5,509 nucleotides of DNA from an uncultured Clostridia bacterium (GTDB lineage Bacteria > Bacillota > Clostridia > Oscillospirales > Acutalibacteraceae): contig CALBNX010000029.1 of NCBI GenBank assembly GCA_937896885.1, positions 1-5,509 on the forward strand, written 5' to 3'. The position numbers were made by a program, and so were the translations under genes. Under the pieces are notes generated by a model that did no database searches, was not told the DNA's origin, and worked only from the letters and a program-made list of their open reading frames with translations. Numbering within the stretch: position 1 is the first letter of the stretch; every line of letters begins with the position of its first letter. Below are positions 1 to 4,499 of the stretch, one piece after another.

Positions 1-52
1 TAAGAGCAGCCACCTGCTGTTTCTTTAATTCTAAAACCTTCTCGCTTGGCAA
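1..52 (-). CDS. rplJ: 50S ribosomal protein L10, first 17 codons (partial)
   Basis: Only the 5' end is present and the gene runs off the left edge. The minus strand reads (M)PSEKVLELKKQQVAAL, which matches the usual L10 N-terminus. L10 anchors the L7/L12 stalk on the large ribosomal subunit. I chose the TTG start at 52-50 because a GGAGGTG ribosome binding site (60-66) lies 7 nt upstream and the L10-like sequence begins there. An in-frame GTG at 62-60 overlaps the binding site and is too close to it. The gene follows rplA and an attenuator leader with its own promoter, the usual arrangement ahead of rplJ-rplL. Confidence 0.9.
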   Translation of the reverse strand, partial: MPSEKVLELKKQQVAAL

Positions 53-221
53 ACGGATTCACCTCCTATTAAATTTTATAAATGCGCTTGCAAGGAGAAA
101 AAATATGCCTCTTCTGCAAAGACAGAAAAGGCATAGAAACATTTTAATTAAATGCTAATATCCTCGGTAGGCAGTCAAAACTTTATGCTAAATGCACCTA
201 CTGTCTTTGGCAAGCTTAAAT
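53..221 (-). promoter_or_regulatory. L10-type ribosomal protein leader RNA (rplJ attenuator leader)
   Basis: This is the transcribed leader between the rplJ promoter and the rplJ start. It contains GTAGG (RNA read down from about 199) that can pair with CCTAC (about 172-168), and an intrinsic terminator at 98-134. The 5' segment CAAAGACAG (complement of 201-209) is perfectly complementary to CTGTCTTTG in the terminator stem-loop (complement of 117-125), so terminator and antiterminator are mutually exclusive. L10 leaders that respond to the L10-L12 complex are known in Firmicutes, and in B. subtilis they work by transcription attenuation. The position and architecture fit that family. The exact fold is inferred by eye. 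Confidence 0.8.
98..134 (-). terminator. Intrinsic terminator/attenuator in rplJ leader
   Basis: In the RNA a 12-bp stem (134-123 with 116-105, one U-G pair) encloses a 6-nt loop and is followed by A and six U residues (103-98). It ends about 45 nt before the rplJ start codon, so it would stop transcription before the gene. Its loop and flank overlap the 9-nt segment that can pair with the start of the leader, as expected for a regulated attenuator rather than a plain operon terminator. Confidence 0.85.
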
Positions 222-250
222 ATATTAACACACCCTTTTGGGTTTGTCAA
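222..250 (-). promoter_or_regulatory. Sigma-A-type promoter for rplJ
   Basis: On the minus strand the -35 TTGACA (250-245) and -10 TAATAT (227-222) are separated by exactly 17 bp. It starts just past the rplA stop codon, and its predicted start site lies at about 215, at the start of the L10 leader. No terminator is visible after rplA, so rplJ is probably also transcribed by read-through from the upstream genes. Confidence 0.8.
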
Positions 251-258
251 TAGTTTAA

Positions 259-966
259 TTATTCAGCAACTGGAGCTGCTGTAAATTTGTTTGAGTTGAT
301 TTTAACGCCAGGGCCCATTGTTGAAGCAACAGTAACAGATTTAATGTACTGACCTTTTGTTGCTGCTGGCTTTGCTTTAACGATAGCATCCATAAGTGTA
401 TCAAGGTTTTCCTTGAGTTTTTCAGGACCGAATGATACTTTACCGATTGGGCAGTGGATGATATTTGTTTTGTCAAGACGGTATTCAATCTTACCAGCCT
501 TAGCTTCTGTAACAGCCTTAGCAACGTCAGGAGTAACTGTACCTGCTTTTGGGCTTGGCATAAGACCACGAGGACCAAGAACTTTACCGAGACGACCAAC
601 AATACCCATCATATCAGGGCTTGCGATACATACATCAAAGTCCATAAAGCCACCCTGGATTTTTTCCATAAGGTCTTCTGCACCAACATATTCAGCACCT
701 GCTGCGAGAGCTGCATCAACTTTGTCGCCTTTTGCGAAAACTGCAACTCTAACATTTTTACCTGTGCCGTTAGGAAGAACAACAGCGCCTCTAACCTGCT
801 GGTCTGCGTGACGTGAGTCAACACCGAGACGAACGTGAAGTTCAACTGTTTCATCAAATTTAGCAGTTGCGCCCTTTACTGTGAGTTCAAGAGCTTCTGC
901 TGTATCATAAAGTTTTGTTCTGTCGATAAGCTTTGCGCTTTCAACATATTTCTTTCCGTGTTTCAT
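259..966 (-). CDS. rplA: 50S ribosomal protein L1
   Basis: The 235-residue protein has the normal bacterial L1 length. It has the N-terminal KHGKKY segment and the L1 signature around residues 128-145 (KVLGPRGLMPSPKAGTVTP), with the C-terminal part of domain I returning around STMGPGVKIN. L1 binds the mobile L1 stalk of 23S rRNA near the ribosomal E site. In many bacteria it also represses its own mRNA by binding a mimic of that site. The ATG at 966-964 is supported by GGAGG (977-981). rplK lies 61 bp upstream, and the spacer holds one of two stalk-like RNA elements. No unusual residues are obvious. Confidence 0.97.
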   Translation of the reverse strand: MKHGKKYVESAKLIDRTKLYDTAEALELTVKGATAKFDETVELHVRLGVDSRHADQQVRGAVVLPNGTGKNVRVAVFAKGDKVDAALAAGAEYVGAEDLMEKIQGGFMDFDVCIASPDMMGIVGRLGKVLGPRGLMPSPKAGTVTPDVAKAVTEAKAGKIEYRLDKTNIIHCPIGKVSFGPEKLKENLDTLMDAIVKAKPAATKGQYIKSVTVASTMGPGVKINSNKFTAAPVAE

Positions 967-986
967 AATTCAATTTCCTCCAAAAT

Positions 987-1020
987 AGTGGTTAATCGGA
1001 TTCTGATTTTTCCTCCCACA
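987..1020 (-). promoter_or_regulatory. Candidate L1-binding RNA element before rplA
   Basis: The rplK-rplA spacer, read as RNA, contains GUGG-GA-GGA (1019-1011), then UCC-GAUUAA-CCAC ending at 988. The outer GUGG/CCAC helix, a 2/6-nt asymmetric loop and an inner GGA/UCC helix are the same plan as the element before rplK. The inner helix is short here. A competing fold is visible: GAUUCUCC (starting at the rplK stop, from 1029) can pair with GGAG and AAUC further on. From memory the base of the 23S L1 stalk has the same GGUGG-GA-GG ... CCACC frame, so an autoregulatory L1 site is plausible but inferred. Confidence 0.5.
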
Positions 1021-1027
1021 AGGAGAA

Positions 1028-1453
1028 TCAGTCTACTACAGTAACGCCCATGCTACGTGCTGTACCTGCAACCATGCTCATTGCAGTTTCAATTGTTGCA
1101 GCATTAAGGTCGGGCATTTTCTGCTCAGCGATTTTTCTAATCTGCTCTTTTGTGATTGTAGCTACCTTTGTTTTGTTAGGCACACCTGAACCACTCTCAA
1201 TTCCGCATGCTTTCTTAATAAGAACTGCTGCAGGTGGAGTCTTTGTTACGAATGTAAATGTACGGTCTGCATAAACTGTGATAACAACTGGGATAATAAG
1301 ACCCATGTCGTTCTTTGTGCGTTCGTTAAATTCTTTTGTGAACGCCATAATGTTAACACCGTGTTGACCAAGCGCAGGACCAACAGGTGGTGCTGGTGTT
1401 GCTTTACCAGCAGGGATTTGAAGCTTAATAAAGCCTACTACTTTTTGAGCCAT
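1028..1453 (-). CDS. rplK: 50S ribosomal protein L11
   Basis: This is a 141-residue L11, the usual length. The N-terminal domain has the proline-rich linker region and the PPVGPALGQHGVNIM segment (residues 22-36). The C-terminal rRNA-binding domain ends in DLNAAT...VAGTARSMGV (residues 115-137). L11 binds the GTPase-associated centre of 23S rRNA. The frame is open further upstream, to 1561, but the start is the ATG at 1453-1451: the protein then begins MAQKVVGFIK, as L11 does, and a GGAGGTG site precedes it. The upstream extension is spacer that forms RNA structure. It sits between nusG and rplA in the conserved order. Confidence 0.97.
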   Translation of the reverse strand: MAQKVVGFIKLQIPAGKATPAPPVGPALGQHGVNIMAFTKEFNERTKNDMGLIIPVVITVYADRTFTFVTKTPPAAVLIKKACGIESGSGVPNKTKVATITKEQIRKIAEQKMPDLNAATIETAMSMVAGTARSMGVTVVD

Positions 1454-1472
1454 TTTTAGCACCTCCAAAATT

Positions 1473-1513
1473 CGTGGTATGGCGGAACAGACAGCTCTTC
1501 TGCTCCTCCCACG
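1473..1513 (-). promoter_or_regulatory. Candidate L1-binding RNA element before rplK
   Basis: As RNA, CGUGG (1513-1509) pairs with CCACG (1477-1473). Inside, a GA / GCCAUA asymmetric loop leads to a 7-bp helix GGAGCAG (1506-1500) with CUGUUCC (1490-1484), including one G-U pair, capped by a 9-nt loop. The element ends just before the rplK ribosome binding site. Sequence and layout repeat those found before rplA and resemble the base of the 23S rRNA L1 stalk (GGUGG-GA-GGCU ... AUACCACC, recalled, not aligned). L1 leaders upstream of rplK are known across several phyla, so this is a good candidate, but the binding is inferred. Confidence 0.6.
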
Positions 1514-1552
1514 ACGCTTTGACAAAAGCGTCATAAAAAGCGTAATTACGCT
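1513..1552 (-). other. Two adjacent hairpins in the nusG-rplK spacer
   Basis: Reading the RNA from nusG, the palindrome AGCGUAAUUACGCU (1552-1539) is followed by a U run to 1535, which resembles a weak 5-bp terminator. Next comes a perfect 8-bp hairpin, GACGCUUU / AAAGCGUC (1532-1525 with 1520-1513), with a 4-nt loop. The second hairpin touches the outer helix of the L1-like element at 1513. ACGCUUU occurs in both hairpins, so AAAGCGU could pair with either. Partial termination or a structural switch between nusG and rplK is possible but is only inferred. Confidence 0.45.
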
Positions 1553-1570
1553 AATTACCAAATTAATAAA

Positions 1571-2128
1571 TTAGTCTTCGACCTTTTCTACTTGGTCGAG
1601 TTCAAGGTCGACAGGAGTTTCTCTGCCGAGCATTGAAATTACTACGCATACTGAGTTGTTGTCGATATCAAGTTCACGAACAACACCCATAATGCCTTCA
1701 AATGCACCGTCGATAATTGTAACCATATCGCCGATTTCATAGTTGATTTCGATGATTTTCTTTTCAACGCCCATAGCATAAACTTCAGCCTCTGTGAGAG
1801 GAACTGGTTTGCTTTCTGGACCAACGAATCCTGTAACACCACGAGTGTTGCGGATTACATACCAAGTATCATCTGTCATTTCAAGGTCGCCTGTTTCTTC
1901 GTTTTCAAAAACTGCAACCTTAACCATTACATAACCTGGGAAGATTTTTCTTTCAACTTCTTTTTTCTGCTCGTCCTTAATTTCAGTAACGATTTCTGTG
2001 GGAACTTTAACCTCTAAAATTAAGTCGTGCATTTTACGGTTTTCAACAATCTTTTCAATGTTTGTTGCAACCTTGTTTTCATAACCTGAATAAGTATGAA
2101 CTACATACCATTTGGAGATTTCTGCCAT
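1571..2128 (-). CDS. nusG: Transcription termination/antitermination factor NusG
   Basis: The 185-residue protein has both NusG domains. The NGN domain (about residues 5-112) carries WYVVHTYSGYENKV and RKIFPGYVMVK. The C-terminal KOW domain (about 133-185) carries GDMVTIIDGAFEGIMGVV and ends LDQVEKVED. NusG binds RNA polymerase through NGN, modulates pausing and processivity, and couples transcription to Rho or the ribosome through KOW. The ATG at 2128-2126 follows an AAAGGAG site with a normal gap. It begins 18 bp after secE, the standard secE-nusG pair, and is followed by a 117-bp structured spacer before rplK. Nothing is missing compared with the family. Confidence 0.97.
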   Translation of the reverse strand: MAEISKWYVVHTYSGYENKVATNIEKIVENRKMHDLILEVKVPTEIVTEIKDEQKKEVERKIFPGYVMVKVAVFENEETGDLEMTDDTWYVIRNTRGVTGFVGPESKPVPLTEAEVYAMGVEKKIIEINYEIGDMVTIIDGAFEGIMGVVRELDIDNNSVCVVISMLGRETPVDLELDQVEKVED

Positions 2129-2146
2129 AACTTAATCTCCTTTCGA

Positions 2147-2491
2147 TTATTTCATCAAAAACAAGCTAATCATATTTGCTGCCTTTGTTGTTGTTTCAGT
2201 AATCTCTTCTTTTGAAGCAAGTCCTACTAAAGCATCAATAATTGCTGCAAGACCCTGGTCAACTGCAAGAATTGCGACACCAACGATTGCAACAACAACA
2301 AGAACAACCAATGAATTGTTAAGAACTGTTTTTCCGGATGGCCATGTAACCTTTTTGCACTCACCCTTAAAGTCTTTGAAGAACTTCTTGATTGCTGGAC
2401 CAATTTTCTTTAAAGGATTTTCCTTTTTCTTGCCAGCATCCTTTTTCTTCTCAACTACTTCGGCAGTGGTCTTTTCTTTTTTGTCAGACAT
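2147..2491 (-). CDS. secE: Preprotein translocase subunit SecE
   Basis: SecE clamps SecY in the membrane channel. The 114-residue product has a lysine-rich, charged N-terminus (residues 1-30), then the amphipathic segment KKFFKDFKGECKKVTWPSGK (35-54) with the conserved VTWPS motif, and one membrane span at about 60-88. This is the single-span Gram-positive layout. It is longer than the shortest Firmicutes SecE proteins because of the charged N-terminal tail and a C-terminal stretch of about 24 residues after the span. GGAGG (2500-2504) precedes the ATG at 2491-2489. rpmG ends 16 bp upstream and nusG starts 18 bp downstream, which secures the assignment. Confidence 0.95.
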   Translation of the reverse strand: MSDKKEKTTAEVVEKKKDAGKKKENPLKKIGPAIKKFFKDFKGECKKVTWPSGKTVLNNSLVVLVVVAIVGVAILAVDQGLAAIIDALVGLASKEEITETTTKAANMISLFLMK

Positions 2492-2507
2492 TTCACTAAC
2501 CTCCGAA

Positions 2508-2657
2508 TTACTTTGTTTCCCTATGAAGAGTGTGTTTCTTGCAGAATCTGCAATACTTGTTCATTTCCATTCTGTCGGGAGTGTTCTTCTTGTTTTTCTT
2601 TGTGTTGTAGTTTCGCTGTTTGCACTCTGTGCAAGCTAATGTGATTTTTACTCTCAT
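2508..2657 (-). CDS. rpmG: 50S ribosomal protein L33, zinc-binding form
   Basis: A 49-codon gene reads MRVKITLACTECKQRNYNTK and ends YCRFCKKHTLHRETK. The length and sequence are those of L33. Two CxxC pairs (Cys9/Cys12 and Cys36/Cys39) make it the zinc-ribbon, C+ form. The ATG at 2657-2655 is preceded by GGAGGTG (2665-2671). It is the first gene of the rpmG-secE-nusG operon, 16 bp before secE, a common Firmicutes arrangement. Its leader is about 105 nt long, with a strong promoter at 2769-2797. A longer open frame on the same strand (2521-2787) overlaps it in another frame and lacks any family features. Confidence 0.95.
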   Translation of the reverse strand: MRVKITLACTECKQRNYNTKKNKKNTPDRMEMNKYCRFCKKHTLHRETK

Positions 2658-2680
2658 TTTTCGGCACCTCCGTTAATGTG

Positions 2681-2703
2681 TTATCTGAAAAATCAGCAGA
2701 TAA
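2681..2703 (-). other. Hairpin in the rpmG leader
   Basis: TTATCTG (2681-2687) and CAGATAA (2697-2703) form a perfect 7-bp inverted repeat with a 9-nt loop, about 10 nt upstream of the rpmG ribosome binding site. An inner CTGA/TCAG pairing competes with it. There is no U tract, so it is not a terminator. It could influence translation or mRNA stability. No known leader family is recognised. Confidence 0.4.
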
Positions 2704-2768
2704 CTTCTGTATAGCCTGCCTCGTAAAAATGGGCACAAAAATAAAGCCCTCTTTCTCGAGGTACGGGT

Positions 2769-2797
2769 ATTTTAGCATACTTGTCAATACTTGTCAA
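2769..2797 (-). promoter_or_regulatory. Strong promoter of the rpmG-secE-nusG operon
   Basis: On the minus strand TTGACA (2797-2792) and TAAAAT (2774-2769) are separated by 17 bp, with TATGC before the -10 giving an extended -10 TG. A 10-bp direct repeat, TACTTGTCAA on the plus strand (2778-2787 and 2788-2797), places a second TTGACA inside the spacer. Predicted transcription start is about 2762. Confidence 0.85.
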
Positions 2798-2928
2798 GTG
2801 ATTTAGCAAAGTTTTTTGGCGATTAAAACTTCGTCATCAATTTGTGCAAAAAGTTGCTTAAATATAATGTATATTATTTTATAATTATTATATAAATTGA
2901 CAAAAGTAATTTTTTTCGGGTTTTGGTG
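2798..2928. other. AT-rich divergent intergenic region, no gene seen
   Basis: This is the core of the gap between rpmG (leftward) and the small plus-strand ORF (rightward). It is very AT-rich around 2850-2900, with runs such as TATAATGTATATTATTTTATAATTA that are typical upstream of strong promoters. I see no coding frame, tRNA or structured RNA. A TTGACA at 2897-2902 has no matching -10 at a proper distance. Confidence 0.6.
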
Positions 2929-2957
2929 TTGACTGAAATTTGCTTTTATGATAAAAT
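2929..2957 (+). promoter_or_regulatory. Promoter of the 37-codon small ORF
   Basis: TTGACT (2929-2934) and TAAAAT (2952-2957) are 17 bp apart, with an extended -10 TG (TGATAAAAT). The predicted start at about 2964 leaves a leader of about 24 nt that carries a strong GGAGGAGGT site at 2972-2980. This combination predicts high expression of a very short message. Confidence 0.8.
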
Positions 2958-2987
2958 TTCAAAGACAAATTGGAGGAGGTAATAACA

Positions 2988-3101
2988 ATGTTTAATCTTT
3001 ACACTTGCAAACAGAAAAGCATTGGTATTGCTATTCCATCTTCTATCGGTTGTTCACAAAAAACAATCGGTATTGTTTCTAATTCTTATTTTGCTTTTTA
3101 A
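2988..3101 (+). CDS. Small protein of 37 residues with an internal tandem repeat, unknown function
   Basis: I do not recognise this gene. It encodes MFNLYTCKQK, then two imperfect 15-residue units beginning at Cys7 (CKQKSIGIAIPSSIG) and Cys22 (CSQKTIGIVSNSYFA), sharing Cys, Gln, Lys, Ile-Gly-Ile and one Ser. It has no Asp, Glu or Arg, three Lys, and is rich in Ile and Ser. There is no signal peptide and no clear membrane span. GGAGGAGGT lies 7 nt before the ATG, the promoter at 2929-2957 is near consensus, and an intrinsic terminator starts at the stop codon, so it is a complete single-gene transcription unit. The repeat units differ at synonymous positions (TGC/TGT, CAG/CAA, ATT/ATC), which suggests selection on the peptide. 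A leader-peptide role for carA is possible, but carA has its own promoter. Confidence 0.7.
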   Translation: MFNLYTCKQKSIGIAIPSSIGCSQKTIGIVSNSYFAF

Positions 3102-3128
3102 CGACGGATTTACCGTCGTTATTTTTTT
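3099..3128 (+). terminator. Intrinsic terminator of the small ORF
   Basis: A 9-bp perfect stem, TAACGACGG (3099-3107) with CCGTCGTTA (3113-3121), has a 5-nt loop and is followed by seven T residues (3122-3128). The first three stem bases are the stop codon of the small ORF, so a terminating ribosome would cover the left arm. It separates this message from carA unless there is read-through. Confidence 0.93.
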
Positions 3129-3139
3129 GTAAATTTTTA

Positions 3140-3168
3140 TTGAACTGTATAAAATAATATAGTATAAT
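3140..3168 (+). promoter_or_regulatory. Promoter of carA
   Basis: TTGAAC (3140-3145) and a perfect TATAAT (3163-3168) are separated by 17 bp. The start at about 3175 gives a leader of about 30 nt, too short for a PyrR-type attenuator, so any pyrimidine or arginine control through a leader would have to come from the upstream transcript. Confidence 0.8.
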
Positions 3169-3204
3169 AATTAGTTGAAATAAATTGAAAGGCTGGTGTG
3201 AATT

Positions 3205-4158
3205 TTGAAAGCGTATTTAATGCTTGAAAACGGCGCAGTCTATGAAGGACAAGCTGCCGGAAAATTCAAAGAAACTGTATTTGAAGCAATATTCAACACA
3301 TCAATGACCGGATATGTTGAGATGCTCTCTGACCCATCAAACGCAGGTTTGGGTGTTATTATGACATACCCACTTATTGGTAACTATGGTGTTTGTCTTG
3401 AAGATATGGAAAGTGACAAGCTCTACCCTGCTGCACTTTTAGTTCACGAACTCTGTGACACTCCATCAAATTTCAGAAATGAAATGACACTTGAAGATTT
3501 TCTTGTAAAGTATGATATTCCTTGTGTTACAGCACTTGATAACCGTGCAATTGTTATGAACATTCGTGAAAACGGTGCTATGAAAGCAATCATCACAGAT
3601 GATATTTCTGACAAAGATGCATTAATGAACAAAATCAAGGCTTTTGAAATTAAGAATGATTATAAAGGTATTGACGAAAAGATTTCTGACGAAGGTATTA
3701 AGATTGCATTTATCGACCTTGGTGCAAGAAAGAGTTTCGCAAAAGCTTTCAGTCAGCGCGGTTTCGCTGTTACTAAATTTTCAAAACTTAATGCAGATGA
3801 AATTCTTGCAGGTGGTTTTGACGGTGTTGTAATTTCAAACGGTGTTGAAGACCACGATACTTTTGCTGACACAATCGAAGAAATAAAGAAACTTATGGAT
3901 AAAAATATGCCAATTTTTGCAATCGGCCTCGGTCACCAGCTCGTTGCCCTTGCAAATGGTGGTAAGGTAGAAAAAATGCTTCACGGTCATAGAGGTTGCA
4001 ACTACCCTGTAAGATTCAATGATAAAGACAAGACATATATTACAGCACATAATCACGGATATGCAGTTACAGAAGCTCCCGCAAATGCAGATGTGCTTTG
4101 TACAAATGTTAATGACAAGACAATTGAAGGCCTTAAATATCAGGACAAGCCTGTTGAA
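3205..4158 (+). CDS. carA: Carbamoyl-phosphate synthase small subunit, 3'-truncated at a chimeric junction
   Basis: About 318 codons read as CarA, which with CarB makes carbamoyl phosphate for pyrimidines and arginine by supplying ammonia from glutamine. The N-terminal domain has MKAYLMLENG, FNTSMTGYVEML, TYPLIGNYG and ELCDTPSNFR. The class I glutaminase domain begins near residue 165. Key positions are altered: the usual GICLGHQ reads AIGLGHQ, putting Gly241 at the nucleophilic Cys, and the usual NGPGDP is NGVEDH (212-217). NHGYAV is kept. The frame leaves CarA after KYQDKPV, just before the expected HPE motif that holds the other catalytic residues. I chose the TTG start because CarA proteins begin there; its Shine-Dalgarno is weak (GAAAGG, 3187-3192). 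The missing Cys may mark a paralogue or an ammonia-dependent form. Confidence 0.88.
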
Positions 4159-4170
4159 AAAGAAGAGGTG
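4150..4170. other. Chimeric junction between clostridial carA and Bacteroidales argC
   Basis: The open frame passes from CarA sequence (ending near Val317) to ArgC sequence (starting near Lys319) without interruption. Codon choice changes at the same place, from A/T-ending codons to GCC, CTG, AAC and GGC. The join lies in a purine-rich stretch, GAAAAAGAAGAGG (4156-4168), the kind of short shared sequence at which an assembler or a ligation can join unrelated reads. Start-site signals also change: GGAGG sites dominate to the left, while argD to the right has none. Confidence 0.85.
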
Positions 4171-4422
4171 GCAGCTCTCTACAAGGAGTTCTACAAGGAT
4201 GCCGCCTTCACTCACTACAGCGACAAGGCCATCGACCTGAAACAGGTGGTGAACACCAACAAGGCACTGGTACATGTGGATGTGTTCGGCCGCAAAATAG
4301 TTGTCACCTCCATGATTGACAATCTGCTGAAGGGCGCCGTAGGACAGGCTGTTCAGAACATGAACATCATGTTCGGATTGGACGAAAGAAACGGACTTTG
4401 CTTAAAGCCAAGTGCTTTTTAA
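4159..4422 (+). CDS. argC: N-acetyl-gamma-glutamyl-phosphate reductase, C-terminal ~87 residues (partial)
   Basis: ArgC reduces N-acetylglutamyl phosphate to the semialdehyde with NADPH in arginine synthesis. The fragment has VAALYKEFYKDAAFTHY, DLKQVVNTNKALVHV and the conserved tail motif DNLLKGAVGQAVQNMN (residues 372-387 of the fused frame), ending LCLKPSAF, the typical ArgC C-terminus. ArgC is about 320 residues long, so some 230 N-terminal residues, including the catalytic Cys and the NADP-binding fold, are absent. It has no start of its own and is fused in frame to carA. The sequence resembles Bacteroidales ArgC, and argD follows as it does in those genomes. It is best read as a gene cut by the junction, not as a functional fusion. 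Confidence 0.88.
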   Translation, partial: KEEVAALYKEFYKDAAFTHYSDKAIDLKQVVNTNKALVHVDVFGRKIVVTSMIDNLLKGAVGQAVQNMNIMFGLDERNGLCLKPSAF

Positions 4423-4431
4423 ATTTTAGAA

Positions 4432-4478
4432 CACAGAGACACGAAGACACAGAGTAAAAAAAACTCAGTGTCTCTGTG
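4432..4478. repeat. Inverted repeat in the argC-argD spacer
   Basis: CACAGAGACAC (4432-4442) and GTGTCTCTGTG (4468-4478) are perfect 11-bp inverted arms. An inner GAGT/ACTC pair (4452-4455 with 4463-4466) surrounds an A run. The left side also repeats itself imperfectly (ACACAGAGACAC, then GACACAGAG). It occupies most of the 77-bp spacer. Similar CACAGAGACAC-type hairpins are, as I recall, scattered in Bacteroidales intergenic regions. No T run follows, so it is not a standard terminator. It may stabilise or process the argC-argD mRNA. Confidence 0.75.
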
Positions 4479-4499
4479 CTCCGCAAAAATAAAAGAAGT

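Noticed and set aside
413..816. Plus-strand open frames opposite rplA
   Set aside because: They are antisense shadows of a well-identified ribosomal protein gene, with no start signals.
1454..1561. A longer L11 starting at 1561
   Set aside because: The extension has no L11 similarity. The internal ATG at 1453 has a GGAGGTG site and the family N-terminus, and the extension overlaps RNA hairpins.
2521..2787. An 88-codon minus-strand open frame over rpmG
   Set aside because: It is in another frame of the real 49-codon L33 gene, crosses the promoter -10 region, and has no ribosome binding site or family features.
2897..2925. A second plus-strand promoter at TTGACA 2897-2902
   Set aside because: The sequence 17 bp downstream is GTTTTG, not a -10 box. 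The TTGACT/TAAAAT pair at 2929-2957 is much better.
3835..4275. A minus-strand open frame opposite carA and argC
   Set aside because: It crosses the chimeric junction and lies entirely antisense to recognised coding sequence.
3205..4422. A genuine bifunctional CarA-ArgC fusion enzyme
   Set aside because: Each half lacks essential catalytic parts. Composition and inferred phylum change at the join, and argD continues the Bacteroidales side.
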